Positions 1 through 9,155 of a stretch of 40,136 nt of DNA are shown here, in pieces (the stretch's first letter is position 1; each line of letters starts with the position of its first letter). This stretch comes from an uncultured Pelagibacteraceae bacterium (GTDB lineage: Bacteria > Pseudomonadota > Alphaproteobacteria > Pelagibacterales > Pelagibacteraceae), in assembly GCA_902590505.1 (NCBI GenBank), contig CACIWZ010000006.1:1-40136 (forward strand). The letters are read 5' to 3'. A program made the translations under genes and the position numbers. A model generated the notes under the pieces. It did no database searches, was not told the DNA's origin, and worked only from the letters and a program-made list of their open reading frames with translations.

Positions 1-545
1 TTTTTATAAGTATTAAATCCTACAAATGCTGCGGTAGTAACTCCTACTACAACAAAAAAACCAATTATTACATTTCTAGCGCTTTTTTGGTCGATTTGTT
101 GATTGTAAATTGAATTAAATACATCAGTGAATAAATCACCAAAAAATTTCAATACTGTTGACCCTAACTTTGGTAAAACATTTAAAAAATTTAAACCAGC
201 ATTTCCAAACCCTCTCCACAAACTGTTTATTCCATGATTTACTTTTCGTGAGGTATCATGTTTGTAGTTTTCTACCCTTCTAAAAAATCTATTTTTATCT
301 TTAATCTTCTCTTCTTTATAATTAACTACGTTTGATTTAAATTTTGAAATAGGTTTAACAAAGTTTTCTTTAAAAAAACTTGTTTTAAATTCTTTAGGAA
401 TAATAATTTTATTTTTTTTAAGAATTAGTTCTATTTGACCAGTTGTCAGATTTTTTCTTCTTTTAACATAATCTTGTATCTCTTTAACATTATATATATA
501 AGCAAGCTCAATTAACTTATCTCTATAACTTAGCTTTTTTTTCAT
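1..545 (-). CDS. Partial conserved-type membrane protein of unknown function (C-terminus outside window)
   Basis: An open frame starts with ATG at 545 and runs without a stop off the left edge, giving at least 181 residues. It starts one base downstream of the nfu stop codon, so it is very likely co-transcribed. The first 150 residues are rich in Lys, Arg and Asn (start MKKKLSYRDKLIELAYIY) and look cytoplasmic. A hydrophobic segment at about residues 160-176 (NVIIGFFVVVGVTTAAFVGF) looks like a single membrane helix, so the missing C-terminus would probably be periplasmic. I do not recognise the family. No enzymatic motif is visible in the part that can be read. That the frame is a real gene is well supported by its length, lack of stops, start position and codon use; its function is unknown. 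Confidence 0.7.
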   Translation of the reverse strand, partial: MKKKLSYRDKLIELAYIYNVKEIQDYVKRRKNLTTGQIELILKKNKIIIPKEFKTSFFKENFVKPISKFKSNVVNYKEEKIKDKNRFFRRVENYKHDTSRKVNHGINSLWRGFGNAGLNFLNVLPKLGSTVLKFFGDLFTDVFNSIYNQQIDQKSARNVIIGFFVVVGVTTAAFVGFNTYK

Positions 546-546
546 T

Positions 547-1095
547 TTAGTTAGCCTCGACCGAATTTACTTCTTTAACGTAATGTTTAAGAAGATTTTG
601 AACACCTTGTTTTAAAGTCATCAAAGAACTTGGGCAACCCGAACAGCTACCTTGTAATTCTACTTTAACAACTCCGTTTTCAAATGATTTAAATTTTATA
701 TCACCACCATCTTTAGCTACCGCTGGCCTAATTTTTGTATCTAGTACATCTATAATTTTTTTTACAGTCTCATCATCATCTTTTATAGAATTATCAGGAG
801 TATTATTTTCCTTTAAAATTGGGCCTTCATTTTTTTCAAAATAATCGTTTAAATGGGATATGACCATCGGTTTCAATTCAGTCCATGATACATCTTCTGT
901 TTTTTTAACCGATAAAAAGTTTTTTGACAAAAGTATCAGTTCAACCCCCTTAAATTCTAAAAGTTCTTTGATAAACTTATTCTGTAAGCTTTTGGACTTG
1001 TCTTTTTGAAACTCTTCCGTCCCAATAGCTGAAATAACTTTTTCAGAAAGAAATTTTAAAGAATTTGGATTAGGAGTTGTTTCGGTTTGTATCAT
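547..1095 (-). CDS. nfuA: Nfu/NifU-family iron-sulfur cluster carrier
   Basis: The 182-residue protein has the two-domain layout of alphaproteobacterial and mitochondrial Nfu proteins. The N-terminal Nfu_N domain starts MIQTETTPNPNSLKFL, and a C-terminal NifU domain covers about residues 108-175. The C-terminal domain carries the cluster-binding pair C151-x2-C154 in GSCSGCPSS. Such proteins bind a transient [4Fe-4S] cluster at a dimer interface and pass it to target enzymes in the cytoplasm. The linker (about 90-107) is acidic and variable. The gene lies 12 bases after trpS and one base before the next membrane-protein gene, on the same strand as murJ and trpS, so the four probably form one transcription unit. 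The symbol follows the function; E. coli NfuA has a different, A-type N-terminal domain. Confidence 0.92.
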   Translation of the reverse strand: MIQTETTPNPNSLKFLSEKVISAIGTEEFQKDKSKSLQNKFIKELLEFKGVELILLSKNFLSVKKTEDVSWTELKPMVISHLNDYFEKNEGPILKENNTPDNSIKDDDETVKKIIDVLDTKIRPAVAKDGGDIKFKSFENGVVKVELQGSCSGCPSSLMTLKQGVQNLLKHYVKEVNSVEAN

Positions 1096-1107
1096 GTAAA
1101 ATTTATA

Positions 1108-2112
1108 TTATATCAATCCCACTTTTTCACGTATATTTTTCAGGTTTTCCTCAGCAATAATATTGGCTTTTTCTCTACCTTTTTCTAATATTTTCAGTAA
1201 GTGCGACTTATCTCCCAAAAGTTTTTCTATCTCTTTTCCAACTGGAGTTATCTCGCTAATTAAAAGTTCTGTTAATTTTGTTTTTAAGAATGAGTATTCT
1301 TTGCCTGACATTTCATTTAAAACTTTTTCTAAGCTAGTTTTTGAAATTTCAGAATAGATATTTATCAAATTTAAAGCTTCAGGTTTGTTTTCCAAAAGTT
1401 TTAAATTGTTTGGTATTTGCTCAGAGTCAGATTTAGCTTTTTTTATCTTTTTACTAATTTCATCAGCATTATCTTTTAAATTAATTCTTGAATAATCGGA
1501 CTCTTCTGATTTACTCATCTTTTTTGTTCCATCTCTTAAGCTCATTATTCTAGAAACATTTTTTGGGATTAAAGGCTCCGGAAGAGGAAAAAAGTCTTTA
1601 CAGTTAAAATCATTATTAAATTTTTGAGCGATGTCCCTGGACAATTCTAAATGCTGCTTTTGATCAGCTCCTACAGGAACATGTGTTGCTTTATAAAGAA
1701 GTATATCGGATGCCATTAAATTTGGATAAATATATAAGCCCACACTTGCTTTTTCTTTATCTGAACCAGCTTTATCTTTAAATTGAGTCATCCTATTAAG
1801 CCATCCAATTCTTGAGACACAATTAAAGATCCACGCTAGCTCCGCATGTCCGGATACAGAAGATTGATTAAATATTACGCTTTTTTCTGGATTAAGACCT
1901 GTAGCGAGAAAACTAGCTACTGTTTCTAATACGTTATTCTTTAATTCTTTAGGATTTTGAAAAACTGTTATAGCATGTAAATCAACCACGCAATAAATGC
2001 ATTCCATTTCTTTCTGAAGCGATACAAAATTTTTCAATGCCCCGAGATAATTTCCTAAGTGTAAGTTTCCAGTTGGTTGAACTCCGGAAAATACTAATTT
2101 TTTTCTACTCAT
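1108..2112 (-). CDS. trpS: Tryptophanyl-tRNA synthetase
   Basis: This 334-residue class I aminoacyl-tRNA synthetase charges tRNA-Trp with tryptophan using ATP in the cytoplasm. The N-terminus has the TrpRS signature [18 protein letters not shown], containing the HIGH-type motif HLGN. The second ATP motif is KKMSKSEES near residues 198-206. Further family features are the [19 protein letters not shown] segment and an alpha-helical C-terminal domain. The length matches bacterial TrpRS. The start ATG (2112) directly abuts the murJ stop codon, which implies translation within one transcript. Nothing is missing or unusual. Confidence 0.97.
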   Translation of the reverse strand: MSRKKLVFSGVQPTGNLHLGNYLGALKNFVSLQKEMECIYCVVDLHAITVFQNPKELKNNVLETVASFLATGLNPEKSVIFNQSSVSGHAELAWIFNCVSRIGWLNRMTQFKDKAGSDKEKASVGLYIYPNLMASDILLYKATHVPVGADQKQHLELSRDIAQKFNNDFNCKDFFPLPEPLIPKNVSRIMSLRDGTKKMSKSEESDYSRINLKDNADEISKKIKKAKSDSEQIPNNLKLLENKPEALNLINIYSEISKTSLEKVLNEMSGKEYSFLKTKLTELLISEITPVGKEIEKLLGDKSHLLKILEKGREKANIIAEENLKNIREKVGLI

Positions 2113-3639
2113 TTAATTTGCTTTATAGTTTTTTATTTTTAATAAACCTAAAAAGTAGCAAGATATAAAATAAACAATTCCTACGAAACCTACAATAAAT
2201 AATAACCAGACAGACTTATAAATATATGTATAATCAAGATAAATAGAATATTTCTTCAAAATAAATGTAAGTGCAGTTGACATAATTATTGTTGAAATCA
2301 CGATTTTAAAAATATTTAGGTATAATTTTTTTTGTATAAGCAAAAAGTTATTCCTTTTCATCAAGTATAAAAAAATTAAAACCCCAACCCATGTTGAGAA
2401 AGAAGTGGCTATTGGTATTATTAAAAAACCAAATCTATCAAATAAACTTACACTTATAATTATATTTAATAATACAATGAAGGATGAGACATAAAATGGA
2501 GTTTTTGTATTATCTCTGGCGAAAAAAAAAGTTGTTAGCACTTTTACTAATGCAAATGCAATAATACCGTAGCCAAAAAACATTAATGCATCAGAGGTTA
2601 ACTCAACATCTTTTAAAGAAAAGGATCCATAACCAAACAACCCATTTATTATTTCTTCTGAAGCAATTATTAGTCCTAAACTTGCTGGTATTGATAGAAG
2701 TAAAGATAATTGAAGAGAATTATTTTGAATTTTTGACACTGTTAAATAATTTTTCATTTTTAATGCTTTTGAAAGAACTGGTAAAGAAACTGTGCCGACA
2801 GCTATGCCAGCAATGGCCAAATTAATTTGATAAACTCTATCCGCGTAATACAAGTATGATACTGCTCCAGATTGAAAAGAAGCAATTATTGTTCCTACTA
2901 AAATGTTTATTTGTGTAACTCCTGATGAAAAAATACTTGGTAATAACTTTTTAAAAAAAATTTTGAGTTTGTTTGTAACTTTTAATTTAAATTTTATACT
3001 GGGTTTATAGAACTTAAATGAAAAATAAATTAAAAAAATTAATTGTAAAATCCCGGCAACAGTAACGCCAAAAGAAAGTTGTTTTGCAATATTTAGATCT
3101 TGTATATAAGAAACTAAAATACTAATTATTAAGACTACATTTAAAATTATTGGTGCTGCTGCAGCGGCTGCAAACTTATTATTTGAGTTAAGAATACCGG
3201 AAAAGAAAGATGATAAACTTACAAATAGCAAAAAGGGAAATGTAATTCTTGTAAACTCTACAGCTAAATTAAATTTTACGTCATCGACAATGAAACCTGG
3301 AGCGATTAAATAGACTAAATAGGGAGTAAATATTTCAGCTAAAGTTACTATAAAAATTAAAACTAAAAGAAGAAAACTTAAAACGTTATCAGCAAATATT
3401 TTGCCTGTATTTCTATTTTTTAATTTTGCAGCAGTATAACTTGGTATAAAGGCTGCATTGAAAGTTCCCTCGGCGAATAAGCGTCTAAAAGTATTTGGAA
3501 GTCTAAAAGCTACAAAGAAAGCATCGGCAAAAATTGACGCCCCTAAGAAAATAGCTATCAAAATATCTCTTAAGTAGCCTAATATTCTGCTGATAAGTGT
3601 AAAAAAACTAAATATTGAGGCTGAGGAAAGTAAGTTCAT
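2113..3639 (-). CDS. murJ: Lipid II flippase MurJ (MviN)
   Basis: The 508-residue polytopic inner-membrane protein belongs to the MOP/MviN superfamily, which moves lipid II across the membrane for peptidoglycan synthesis. The N-terminus is typical: two helices followed by the conserved FADAFFVAFRLPNTFRRLFA and EGTFNAAFIPSY segments, which include charged residues of the central cavity. About 14 hydrophobic segments follow, consistent with the MurJ fold. It is the first gene of the minus-strand run murJ-trpS-nfu-unknown and is divergent from maeB across a 69-base AT-rich gap that must hold both promoters. Length and start agree with the family. Confidence 0.95.
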   Translation of the reverse strand: MNLLSSASIFSFFTLISRILGYLRDILIAIFLGASIFADAFFVAFRLPNTFRRLFAEGTFNAAFIPSYTAAKLKNRNTGKIFADNVLSFLLLVLIFIVTLAEIFTPYLVYLIAPGFIVDDVKFNLAVEFTRITFPFLLFVSLSSFFSGILNSNNKFAAAAAAPIILNVVLIISILVSYIQDLNIAKQLSFGVTVAGILQLIFLIYFSFKFYKPSIKFKLKVTNKLKIFFKKLLPSIFSSGVTQINILVGTIIASFQSGAVSYLYYADRVYQINLAIAGIAVGTVSLPVLSKALKMKNYLTVSKIQNNSLQLSLLLSIPASLGLIIASEEIINGLFGYGSFSLKDVELTSDALMFFGYGIIAFALVKVLTTFFFARDNTKTPFYVSSFIVLLNIIISVSLFDRFGFLIIPIATSFSTWVGVLIFLYLMKRNNFLLIQKKLYLNIFKIVISTIIMSTALTFILKKYSIYLDYTYIYKSVWLLFIVGFVGIVYFISCYFLGLLKIKNYKAN

Positions 3640-3708
3640 ATATAATCTAAATTAGGCCATAAATTTATAGTGAATTAAATTTCTTTATATTACATACTCA
3701 TAAAATAA

Positions 3709-5991
3709 ATGCCAAAGAAAACAGAAATTGATCATTATTCAGATAAAGAGGCACTTGATTTTCATATAAAAGGAAAGTCAGGCAAAATTGAGATTAATTC
3801 TAGTAAGCCTTTAATAACAAAAAGAGATCTATCACTTGCTTACTCTCCGGGAGTAGCTGCACCAGTAAAAGAGATCGCTAAGAATCCTGAATTAGCTTAC
3901 GACTATACAAGTAAAGGAAATTTAGTGGCAGTTATAAGTAATGGATCTGCAATTTTAGGTTTAGGTAATTTAGGTGCTTTAGCATCTAAGCCTGTAATGG
4001 AGGGCAAATCAGTTTTATTCAAAAGATTTGCTGACATTGACTCGATCGACATAGAGATTAATAACAATAATCCTGAATCGATTATTGAAACAATAAAAAA
4101 TATTGGTGGCACTTTTGGAGGAATAAATCTTGAGGACATCGCGGCACCTGATTGTTTTATAATTGAAGAGAAATTAAAAGAGCTGTTAGATATACCAATT
4201 TTTCATGATGATCAACATGGTACTGCAATAATAACTACTGCTGCCTTAATTAATGCTTTAGATATTTCTAAAAAAAAAATAGAGGAAGTTAAAATTGTAG
4301 TTAATGGTGCTGGAGCATCAGCGCAAGCTTGTGCAAATTTATTTAAAAGTTCAGGTGTAAAAAGTGACAATATTATTATGTGTGATAGTAAAGGTGTAAT
4401 CTACAAAGGTAGAAAAAATATTGATCAATTTAAATCAGCGCATGCTATTGAAACAAAGCATAGAACATTAAATGATGCTATGAAAGATTCTGATGTTTTT
4501 CTTGGTTTATCTGCTAAAGATGTTGTTACGCAAGAAATGGTGAAATCAATGGCAAAAAATCCAATAATATTTGCTTGTGCTAACCCCGACCCCGAAATCA
4601 AACCTGAATTGATACAAGAAGCAAGATCTGACGCAATAATCGCTACAGGTAGATCTGATTATCCAAATCAAGTGAATAATTTAATTGGGTTTCCTTATAT
4701 ATTTAGAGGAGCGCTTGATGTTAGAGCTAAAGAAATAAATGAAGCAATGAAAATTGCAGCAGCAAAAGCTATAGCTTTACTTGCTAGAGAAAATGTTCCA
4801 GATGAAGTGGTTTCTGCCTATGGGGGAGATAGGCCAAGATATGGAAAAAATTATATTATTCCATCAACTTTTGATCCAAGGTTAATAAGCGTAATACCAA
4901 CGGCAGTAGCTGATGCAGCAATGAAAAGTGGAGTAGCGAGAAAAATTTTAAATGACTTAGAAATTTATAAAGATCAGTTAACAAACAGATTAGATCCTAC
5001 AATGTCATTAATGCAAGGTATCAATGCTAAAGTTAGAAAAAATCCAAAAAGAGTAATATTTGCTGAAGGTGAAGATGAAAATATGCTTAAAGCAGCTATT
5101 GAATTTGGAAGAAATAAACTTGGAACTCCGATTTTAATAGGAGCTGAAAAAAGAATTAAAGAACAACTGAAAAATATAGGTTTGGATGAAAACTATAAAA
5201 TTAAAATTGTGAATTCAACAGACAAGGAAAAAAGAGAGAAATATGTAAAGCACTTATATAAAAAATTACAAAGAGAGGGACAACTAGAAAGAGATGTTGA
5301 TCGCTTAGTTCGTAACGATCGAATAGCCTGGGGTGCGTCTATGATTGCATGTAAAGACGCAGATGCTATGGTAACAGGAAACATTAGACATTACGCTGCT
5401 TCAATTGAAAAACTAAAAAAGGTAACAGAGCCGAGACCTGGAGAAGAAATATTTGGTATGACAATGATAACACTTGGAGGAAAAACTATACTTGTTGCTG
5501 ATACTAACGTGCAAGATTTTCCGTCTCCTGAAAGATTAGTTAAAGTTTCAAAATCTTGTGTACGTGTAGCTCGATTATTTGGTTTTGATCCTAAAGTGGC
5601 GTTCTTATCACATTCTACTTTTGGAAAACCAATATCAAAAAATACAAAACATGTAAGAGATGCAATTGAATTATTAAGAAATGAAAAAGTAGATTTTGAT
5701 TTTGACGGTGAAATGCAGCCTGACGTGGCTTTAAATCCTATTTATAAAGATATTTACCCATTTTCAAAAATTGTTGGGAATGCAAATATTTTAATTATGC
5801 CGGCATTACATAGTGCTGCCATTTCTACAAAATTAATGAAAGTTTTTGGGGGTGGAAAATTAATTGGTCCACTTTTGATTGGATTAGGTTCTCCAATAGA
5901 GGTCGCACCTTTAAGAGCAAGCACTTCTGAAATTTTGAATTTGGCTTCAATTGCAGCGTATTCATCTGACGTAATTGATTATTCTAACTAA
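3709..5991 (+). CDS. maeB: NADP-dependent malic enzyme with C-terminal phosphotransacetylase-like domain
   Basis: The 760-residue protein has the MaeB fusion architecture. The malic enzyme domain covers about residues 1-425, with the active-site segment HDDQHGTAI at about 165-173 and the dinucleotide-binding segment NGAGASAQACANLF near 200. The C-terminal phosphate-acetyltransferase-like domain covers about 430-755 (starting near KRVIFAEGEDENMLKAA). The enzyme decarboxylates malate to pyruvate with NADP reduction. In characterised MaeB proteins the C-terminal domain is regulatory (acetyl-CoA sensing) rather than a working Pta, and I infer the same here. It is a stand-alone gene, and its stop codon overlaps that of the convergent BON lipoprotein gene by 4 bases (CTAA). 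Confidence 0.95.
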   Translation: MPKKTEIDHYSDKEALDFHIKGKSGKIEINSSKPLITKRDLSLAYSPGVAAPVKEIAKNPELAYDYTSKGNLVAVISNGSAILGLGNLGALASKPVMEGKSVLFKRFADIDSIDIEINNNNPESIIETIKNIGGTFGGINLEDIAAPDCFIIEEKLKELLDIPIFHDDQHGTAIITTAALINALDISKKKIEEVKIVVNGAGASAQACANLFKSSGVKSDNIIMCDSKGVIYKGRKNIDQFKSAHAIETKHRTLNDAMKDSDVFLGLSAKDVVTQEMVKSMAKNPIIFACANPDPEIKPELIQEARSDAIIATGRSDYPNQVNNLIGFPYIFRGALDVRAKEINEAMKIAAAKAIALLARENVPDEVVSAYGGDRPRYGKNYIIPSTFDPRLISVIPTAVADAAMKSGVARKILNDLEIYKDQLTNRLDPTMSLMQGINAKVRKNPKRVIFAEGEDENMLKAAIEFGRNKLGTPILIGAEKRIKEQLKNIGLDENYKIKIVNSTDKEKREKYVKHLYKKLQREGQLERDVDRLVRNDRIAWGASMIACKDADAMVTGNIRHYAASIEKLKKVTEPRPGEEIFGMTMITLGGKTILVADTNVQDFPSPERLVKVSKSCVRVARLFGFDPKVAFLSHSTFGKPISKNTKHVRDAIELLRNEKVDFDFDGEMQPDVALNPIYKDIYPFSKIVGNANILIMPALHSAAISTKLMKVFGGGKLIGPLLIGLGSPIEVAPLRASTSEILNLASIAAYSSDVIDYSN

Positions 5992-6566
5992 AGTTTTGAT
6001 CTACTCAACTCTGTAGCTAAGTAAATTGAAGGAAAAATTTTTTCAACATCATATATTTTATTTGCTTCATTAATCACTTCTTGTTTTTCATCTCTATCCA
6101 TTGCAATTCCAAAAATATAAATATTTTTGTTTATTGTTTCCAATGTGTAGTTTCTTGCTTTTGTCTTTTTATTAAAAATCAAAGCAGATCTTAATTGACT
6201 TGTGATTAGAATATCTTTCGCTGTACTTTTAAAGTTTGTTTGACCTTTGATTGTTATCGCATTTTTAACAGAACGAACTCCATTTGTTTCCCAAGCCATC
6301 TTGGTTATTTTAATTTTTTCTTCGGGTTCGTCTACTTTACCTGATAAAAAAATGTTTCCGTCTCGCACTTCTGATTGAATAGACAAAAAATATTTTTTAT
6401 CAGTTAATGCCAGTCTCGCACTCAGGTTTTTTTGCATAATGGTATCATCAATTTGCATCCCGATTGTTCTTGGATCAAATGTTATATCTACTCCAGCTCC
6501 AAATCTTCCAACTGAAGAGCAAGAGGTAATTAAAGTTATTATTAAAATGCTAATTATTAATTTCAT
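5988..6566 (-). CDS. BON-domain outer-membrane lipoprotein, DolP (YraP)-like
   Basis: The 192-residue protein begins with a lipoprotein signal peptide (MKLIISILIITLITSC). The lipobox cysteine is C16 and is followed by SS, which favours outer-membrane sorting. Two BON-type repeats follow: roughly residues 45-112, containing the DGNIFLSGKVDEPEEK strand-turn, and roughly 115-185, containing INKNIYIFGIAMDRDEK. This is the layout of E. coli DolP, which supports envelope integrity and the BAM complex. The start overlaps the end of rsmI by 17 bases. In E. coli dolP also sits in the rsmI-lpoA region, so the neighbourhood agrees. The DolP assignment is inference from domain layout and synteny; the BON lipoprotein call is firm. 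Confidence 0.85.
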   Translation of the reverse strand: MKLIISILIITLITSCSSVGRFGAGVDITFDPRTIGMQIDDTIMQKNLSARLALTDKKYFLSIQSEVRDGNIFLSGKVDEPEEKIKITKMAWETNGVRSVKNAITIKGQTNFKSTAKDILITSQLRSALIFNKKTKARNYTLETINKNIYIFGIAMDRDEKQEVINEANKIYDVEKIFPSIYLATELSRSKL

Positions 6567-7389
6567 TTTTAATTTTTAAACATATTTGATAAATCTTTTT
6601 TTTATTTATTTGCTCAGTTTCCATAATTAAATCAACTGTATCCTTCACGCTATATTTTTTTAGATATTTTTTAGCTTTGTTGATAATTTTTTCTTCATTT
6701 ATAGTTTTTTCTTTTAAATCCATATTTGAAATTATAAAAGTCAGCTCCCCTTTTAAAGGGGATTTGAGTGTTTTAAAATTATCTAAATCTATTCTTATAA
6801 ATTCTTCGTGAATTTTAGTTATCTCTTTTGCTATCATTAGTCTTCGACCTGAATAAAACTTTTTTATTTCATTAATATAAAAGTTAGCTTTTAAAGCTGG
6901 TACAAAAAAGACTTGGGAATATTCATATGTTGAAAGTACATCTAATACTTTAGTTAGTTCATTTAACTTTTTTGGCAAAAATCCATAAAACAAAAATTTA
7001 TCACTAAATCCACTTACGCTCATAGCTGTCGCAATAGATGAAACTCCTGGAATTGGCACTATTTTTATTTCTCTTATTAAACATTCATTAAGAAGGAGTC
7101 TTCCTGGGTCAGATAATAATGGGGTGCCAGCGTCAGAAATTAGTGACAAAATTTTGCCCTTATTAATGTGCTCTATTATATTATTCAATTGTTTTTTTTC
7201 ATTGAACTTATGATATGAAATTAACTGTTTTTTTATTTTTAGGTGATTTAGTAATTTAGATGATCGTCTTGTATCCTCACAAAGAATAATGTCAGATTTT
7301 TTTAAAACTTGTATTGCTCGTAAAGTTATATCATCAAGATTTCCAATAGGAGTTGAAACAATGTATAAAGTGTTTGAAGATAATTTCAT
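6550..7389 (-). CDS. rsmI: 16S rRNA (cytidine1402-2'-O)-methyltransferase
   Basis: The 279-residue protein belongs to the tetrapyrrole-methylase-fold family. It shows the RsmI signatures LYIVSTPIGNLDDITLRA at the N-terminus, CEDTRRSSKLL at about 37-47, the loop SLISDAGTPLLSDPG, and the SAM-site segment PGVSSIATAMSVSGF. It 2'-O-methylates C1402 in the ribosomal decoding centre with S-adenosylmethionine as donor. Length and motifs are normal. The start codon is three bases from the start codon of the divergent LpoA-like gene, leaving no separate promoter region. A BON lipoprotein gene follows with a 17-base overlap, so the two are probably one transcript. The yraN gene that commonly accompanies rsmI and lpoA is not present here. 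Confidence 0.96.
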   Translation of the reverse strand: MKLSSNTLYIVSTPIGNLDDITLRAIQVLKKSDIILCEDTRRSSKLLNHLKIKKQLISYHKFNEKKQLNNIIEHINKGKILSLISDAGTPLLSDPGRLLLNECLIREIKIVPIPGVSSIATAMSVSGFSDKFLFYGFLPKKLNELTKVLDVLSTYEYSQVFFVPALKANFYINEIKKFYSGRRLMIAKEITKIHEEFIRIDLDNFKTLKSPLKGELTFIISNMDLKEKTINEEKIINKAKKYLKKYSVKDTVDLIMETEQINKKKIYQICLKIKNEINN

Positions 7390-7392
7390 TAT

Positions 7393-8547
7393 ATGAAAAA
7401 AAAAATTTTAGTAATATTATCTTATATAATATTATTCTTTTATTCTAATGTTTTAAGTAACGAGGAAAATAAAATTCTTAAAATCGGATTACTAGCTCCA
7501 TTATCAGGAGAATACGAAGAATTGGGAAATTCACTTTTATATTCCTTACAATTAGCTTTAAACGAAATAGACGATAAAAATGTAATAATTATTCCAAGAG
7601 ATGCTGGTTTTAATAATAAAGAAAAACTTACAGAGGCAGTTAGAGATATAAAAAATCAAGGTGCGAATATTATAATTGGTCCAATAAGCAATGAGGATTT
7701 TAAAGAAGTAAATAAATTTAACGATATAACATTCATATCTCCTTCAAATATCTCTCCTGAATTTGAAAGTAATATTATAAGTGTGGGAATCAGTTTAGAG
7801 TCTCAACTTCAGGCGTTATCTAATTTTATAAAAAATCAAAATAAAAATAAAACAGTTATAATGTATCCAGATAACCATTATAAAAGTTTGGTAGAAAAAA
7901 AATTAAAAGATCTTAACTTAACAAGTACTAGAACTTTTAAATATAGTTCTAATCCAGAAGTGCTAACTGGTGAAATAGAAATTTTGACTAATTATTCTCA
8001 GAGAAAAAAAAATCTAGAGTTAAGAAAAAAATTGTTCGAAGATAAAGAAGATGAGCAATCTTTAAAACAGCTTGAAAGGCTTGAGCAATTATATACTTTA
8101 GGTGGAGTAAATTTCGACTCCGTTATTATAATAGACTTTGGAAATAGTTTAAAAAGTGTTCTAACTTCATTGGCTTATACTGACGTAAATCAAGAAAAGG
8201 TTTTAATAACTACAGTGAATCAATGGTTTGATGAAAGTATTTTTTACGAAAACACAATCAAAAATCTATATTATCCATCTATTAATTATAAAGAATTCAA
8301 AAAATATAATGACAATTATTTCAAAGCGTTTAATTCTTATCCAAACGAGATTACAATTTTAACATACGATGCTTTAGGCCTAATATATTATGCTTGGCGA
8401 AAAAATGGTAATATATCTTCCGTGAATGATTTTTCATTCAAAAATAAAATTAAAGGTAAAATAGGTACTTTTAGTTTTAAAGATAAAAAAGTAATTCAAG
8501 AATTAGAGATCTACAGGGTAGAAAAAAATAAATTTATAAAGTTTTAA
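7393..8547 (+). CDS. LpoA-like penicillin-binding-protein activator / periplasmic binding-fold protein
   Basis: The 384-residue protein has an N-terminal signal peptide (residues 1 to about 22) and then a type 1 periplasmic-binding fold. The first strand motif is KIGLLAPLSGEYEELGNSLL, and IIIGPISNEDFKEVN lies near residue 95. This matches the C-terminal domain of LpoA/LppC, which activates a class A penicillin-binding protein in E. coli. The alphaproteobacterial versions likewise sit back-to-back with rsmI. There is no lipobox cysteine, so this is probably a soluble periplasmic protein rather than a lipoprotein, and the N-terminal TPR domain of E. coli LpoA is absent. It could be a solute-binding protein, but no transporter genes are nearby. 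Its 3' end overlaps rdgB by 14 bases. Confidence 0.8.
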   Translation: MKKKILVILSYIILFFYSNVLSNEENKILKIGLLAPLSGEYEELGNSLLYSLQLALNEIDDKNVIIIPRDAGFNNKEKLTEAVRDIKNQGANIIIGPISNEDFKEVNKFNDITFISPSNISPEFESNIISVGISLESQLQALSNFIKNQNKNKTVIMYPDNHYKSLVEKKLKDLNLTSTRTFKYSSNPEVLTGEIEILTNYSQRKKNLELRKKLFEDKEDEQSLKQLERLEQLYTLGGVNFDSVIIIDFGNSLKSVLTSLAYTDVNQEKVLITTVNQWFDESIFYENTIKNLYYPSINYKEFKKYNDNYFKAFNSYPNEITILTYDALGLIYYAWRKNGNISSVNDFSFKNKIKGKIGTFSFKDKKVIQELEIYRVEKNKFIKF

Positions 8548-9112
8548 TTTTTTTCCTTAGTTTTTTAAATGCAATAAACCTATGATCCATCTTAATCTTT
8601 TTATACTTGAGCATTTGACCAAAAGTTTTTGTTTGGTTGTAGGGTATGAAAATTGGATCATATCCAAAACCGTTTTTTCCTATTATTTTTTTTGAAATAG
8701 TGCCTTTTAGTTTTCCAGTCACATTTACTATTTTGCCCTTAGGATATTTAAATGATAGACTACAAATAAAAGTTGCTGATCTATCTTTTTTATTTTTCAT
8801 TTTTTTTAAAATATAATTCATTGCCTTAAAAAAACTCCCTTGTTTTTTTGCAAGTCTTGCTGAATAAATTCCTGGTTTATTCTTAAGAGATTTAATGCAT
8901 AACCCGGAGTCATCAGATATAACTGGATAATTTACAAATTTAGAAAAAAAATTGGCCTTTAGTTTTGAATTGCCGCTGAATGTTTTACTTGTTTCTTTTG
9001 GACTAGGAATTTTATATAAAAAAGGTGAATTTTTTTTGTATTTTTTAGATATTAAGTACGCAATTTCCTTAAATTTTCCTTTATTATGTGTGCCAATCAA
9101 AATTTTTTTCAT
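8534..9112 (-). CDS. rdgB: XTP/dITP diphosphatase (RdgB/HAM1 family)
   Basis: The 192-residue enzyme removes non-canonical purine nucleoside triphosphates such as dITP and XTP by releasing pyrophosphate, which protects DNA and RNA. Family motifs are the N-terminal substrate loop ILIGTHNKGKFKEI, the catalytic segment VISDDSGLCIKSLKNKPGIYSARLA near residue 65, and GKNGFGYDPIFIP near residue 145. Length is normal. It is convergent with the LpoA-like gene, with a 14-base overlap of coding ends, and divergent from grpE across 43 AT-rich bases. In many alphaproteobacteria hrcA lies next to grpE; no hrcA is present between rdgB and grpE here. Confidence 0.95.
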   Translation of the reverse strand: MKKILIGTHNKGKFKEIAYLISKKYKKNSPFLYKIPSPKETSKTFSGNSKLKANFFSKFVNYPVISDDSGLCIKSLKNKPGIYSARLAKKQGSFFKAMNYILKKMKNKKDRSATFICSLSFKYPKGKIVNVTGKLKGTISKKIIGKNGFGYDPIFIPYNQTKTFGQMLKYKKIKMDHRFIAFKKLRKKIKTL

Positions 9113-9155
9113 TTCTACCTAGTAATTTAATAAATATTTACTATATAGCAAACAG

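Noticed and set aside
1124-1138. TTTTTCACGTATA, half of a parS-like site
   Set aside because: Only one arm matches and there is no palindrome. It is far from parAB compared with the two full 12-base palindromes in rsmG.
6746-6762. Palindrome TCCCCTTT-T-AAAGGGGA resembling a terminator stem
   Set aside because: It lies in the middle of rsmI and encodes the conserved S-P-L-K-G-E segment. The loop is too short and there is no T tract, so coding constraint is the simpler explanation.
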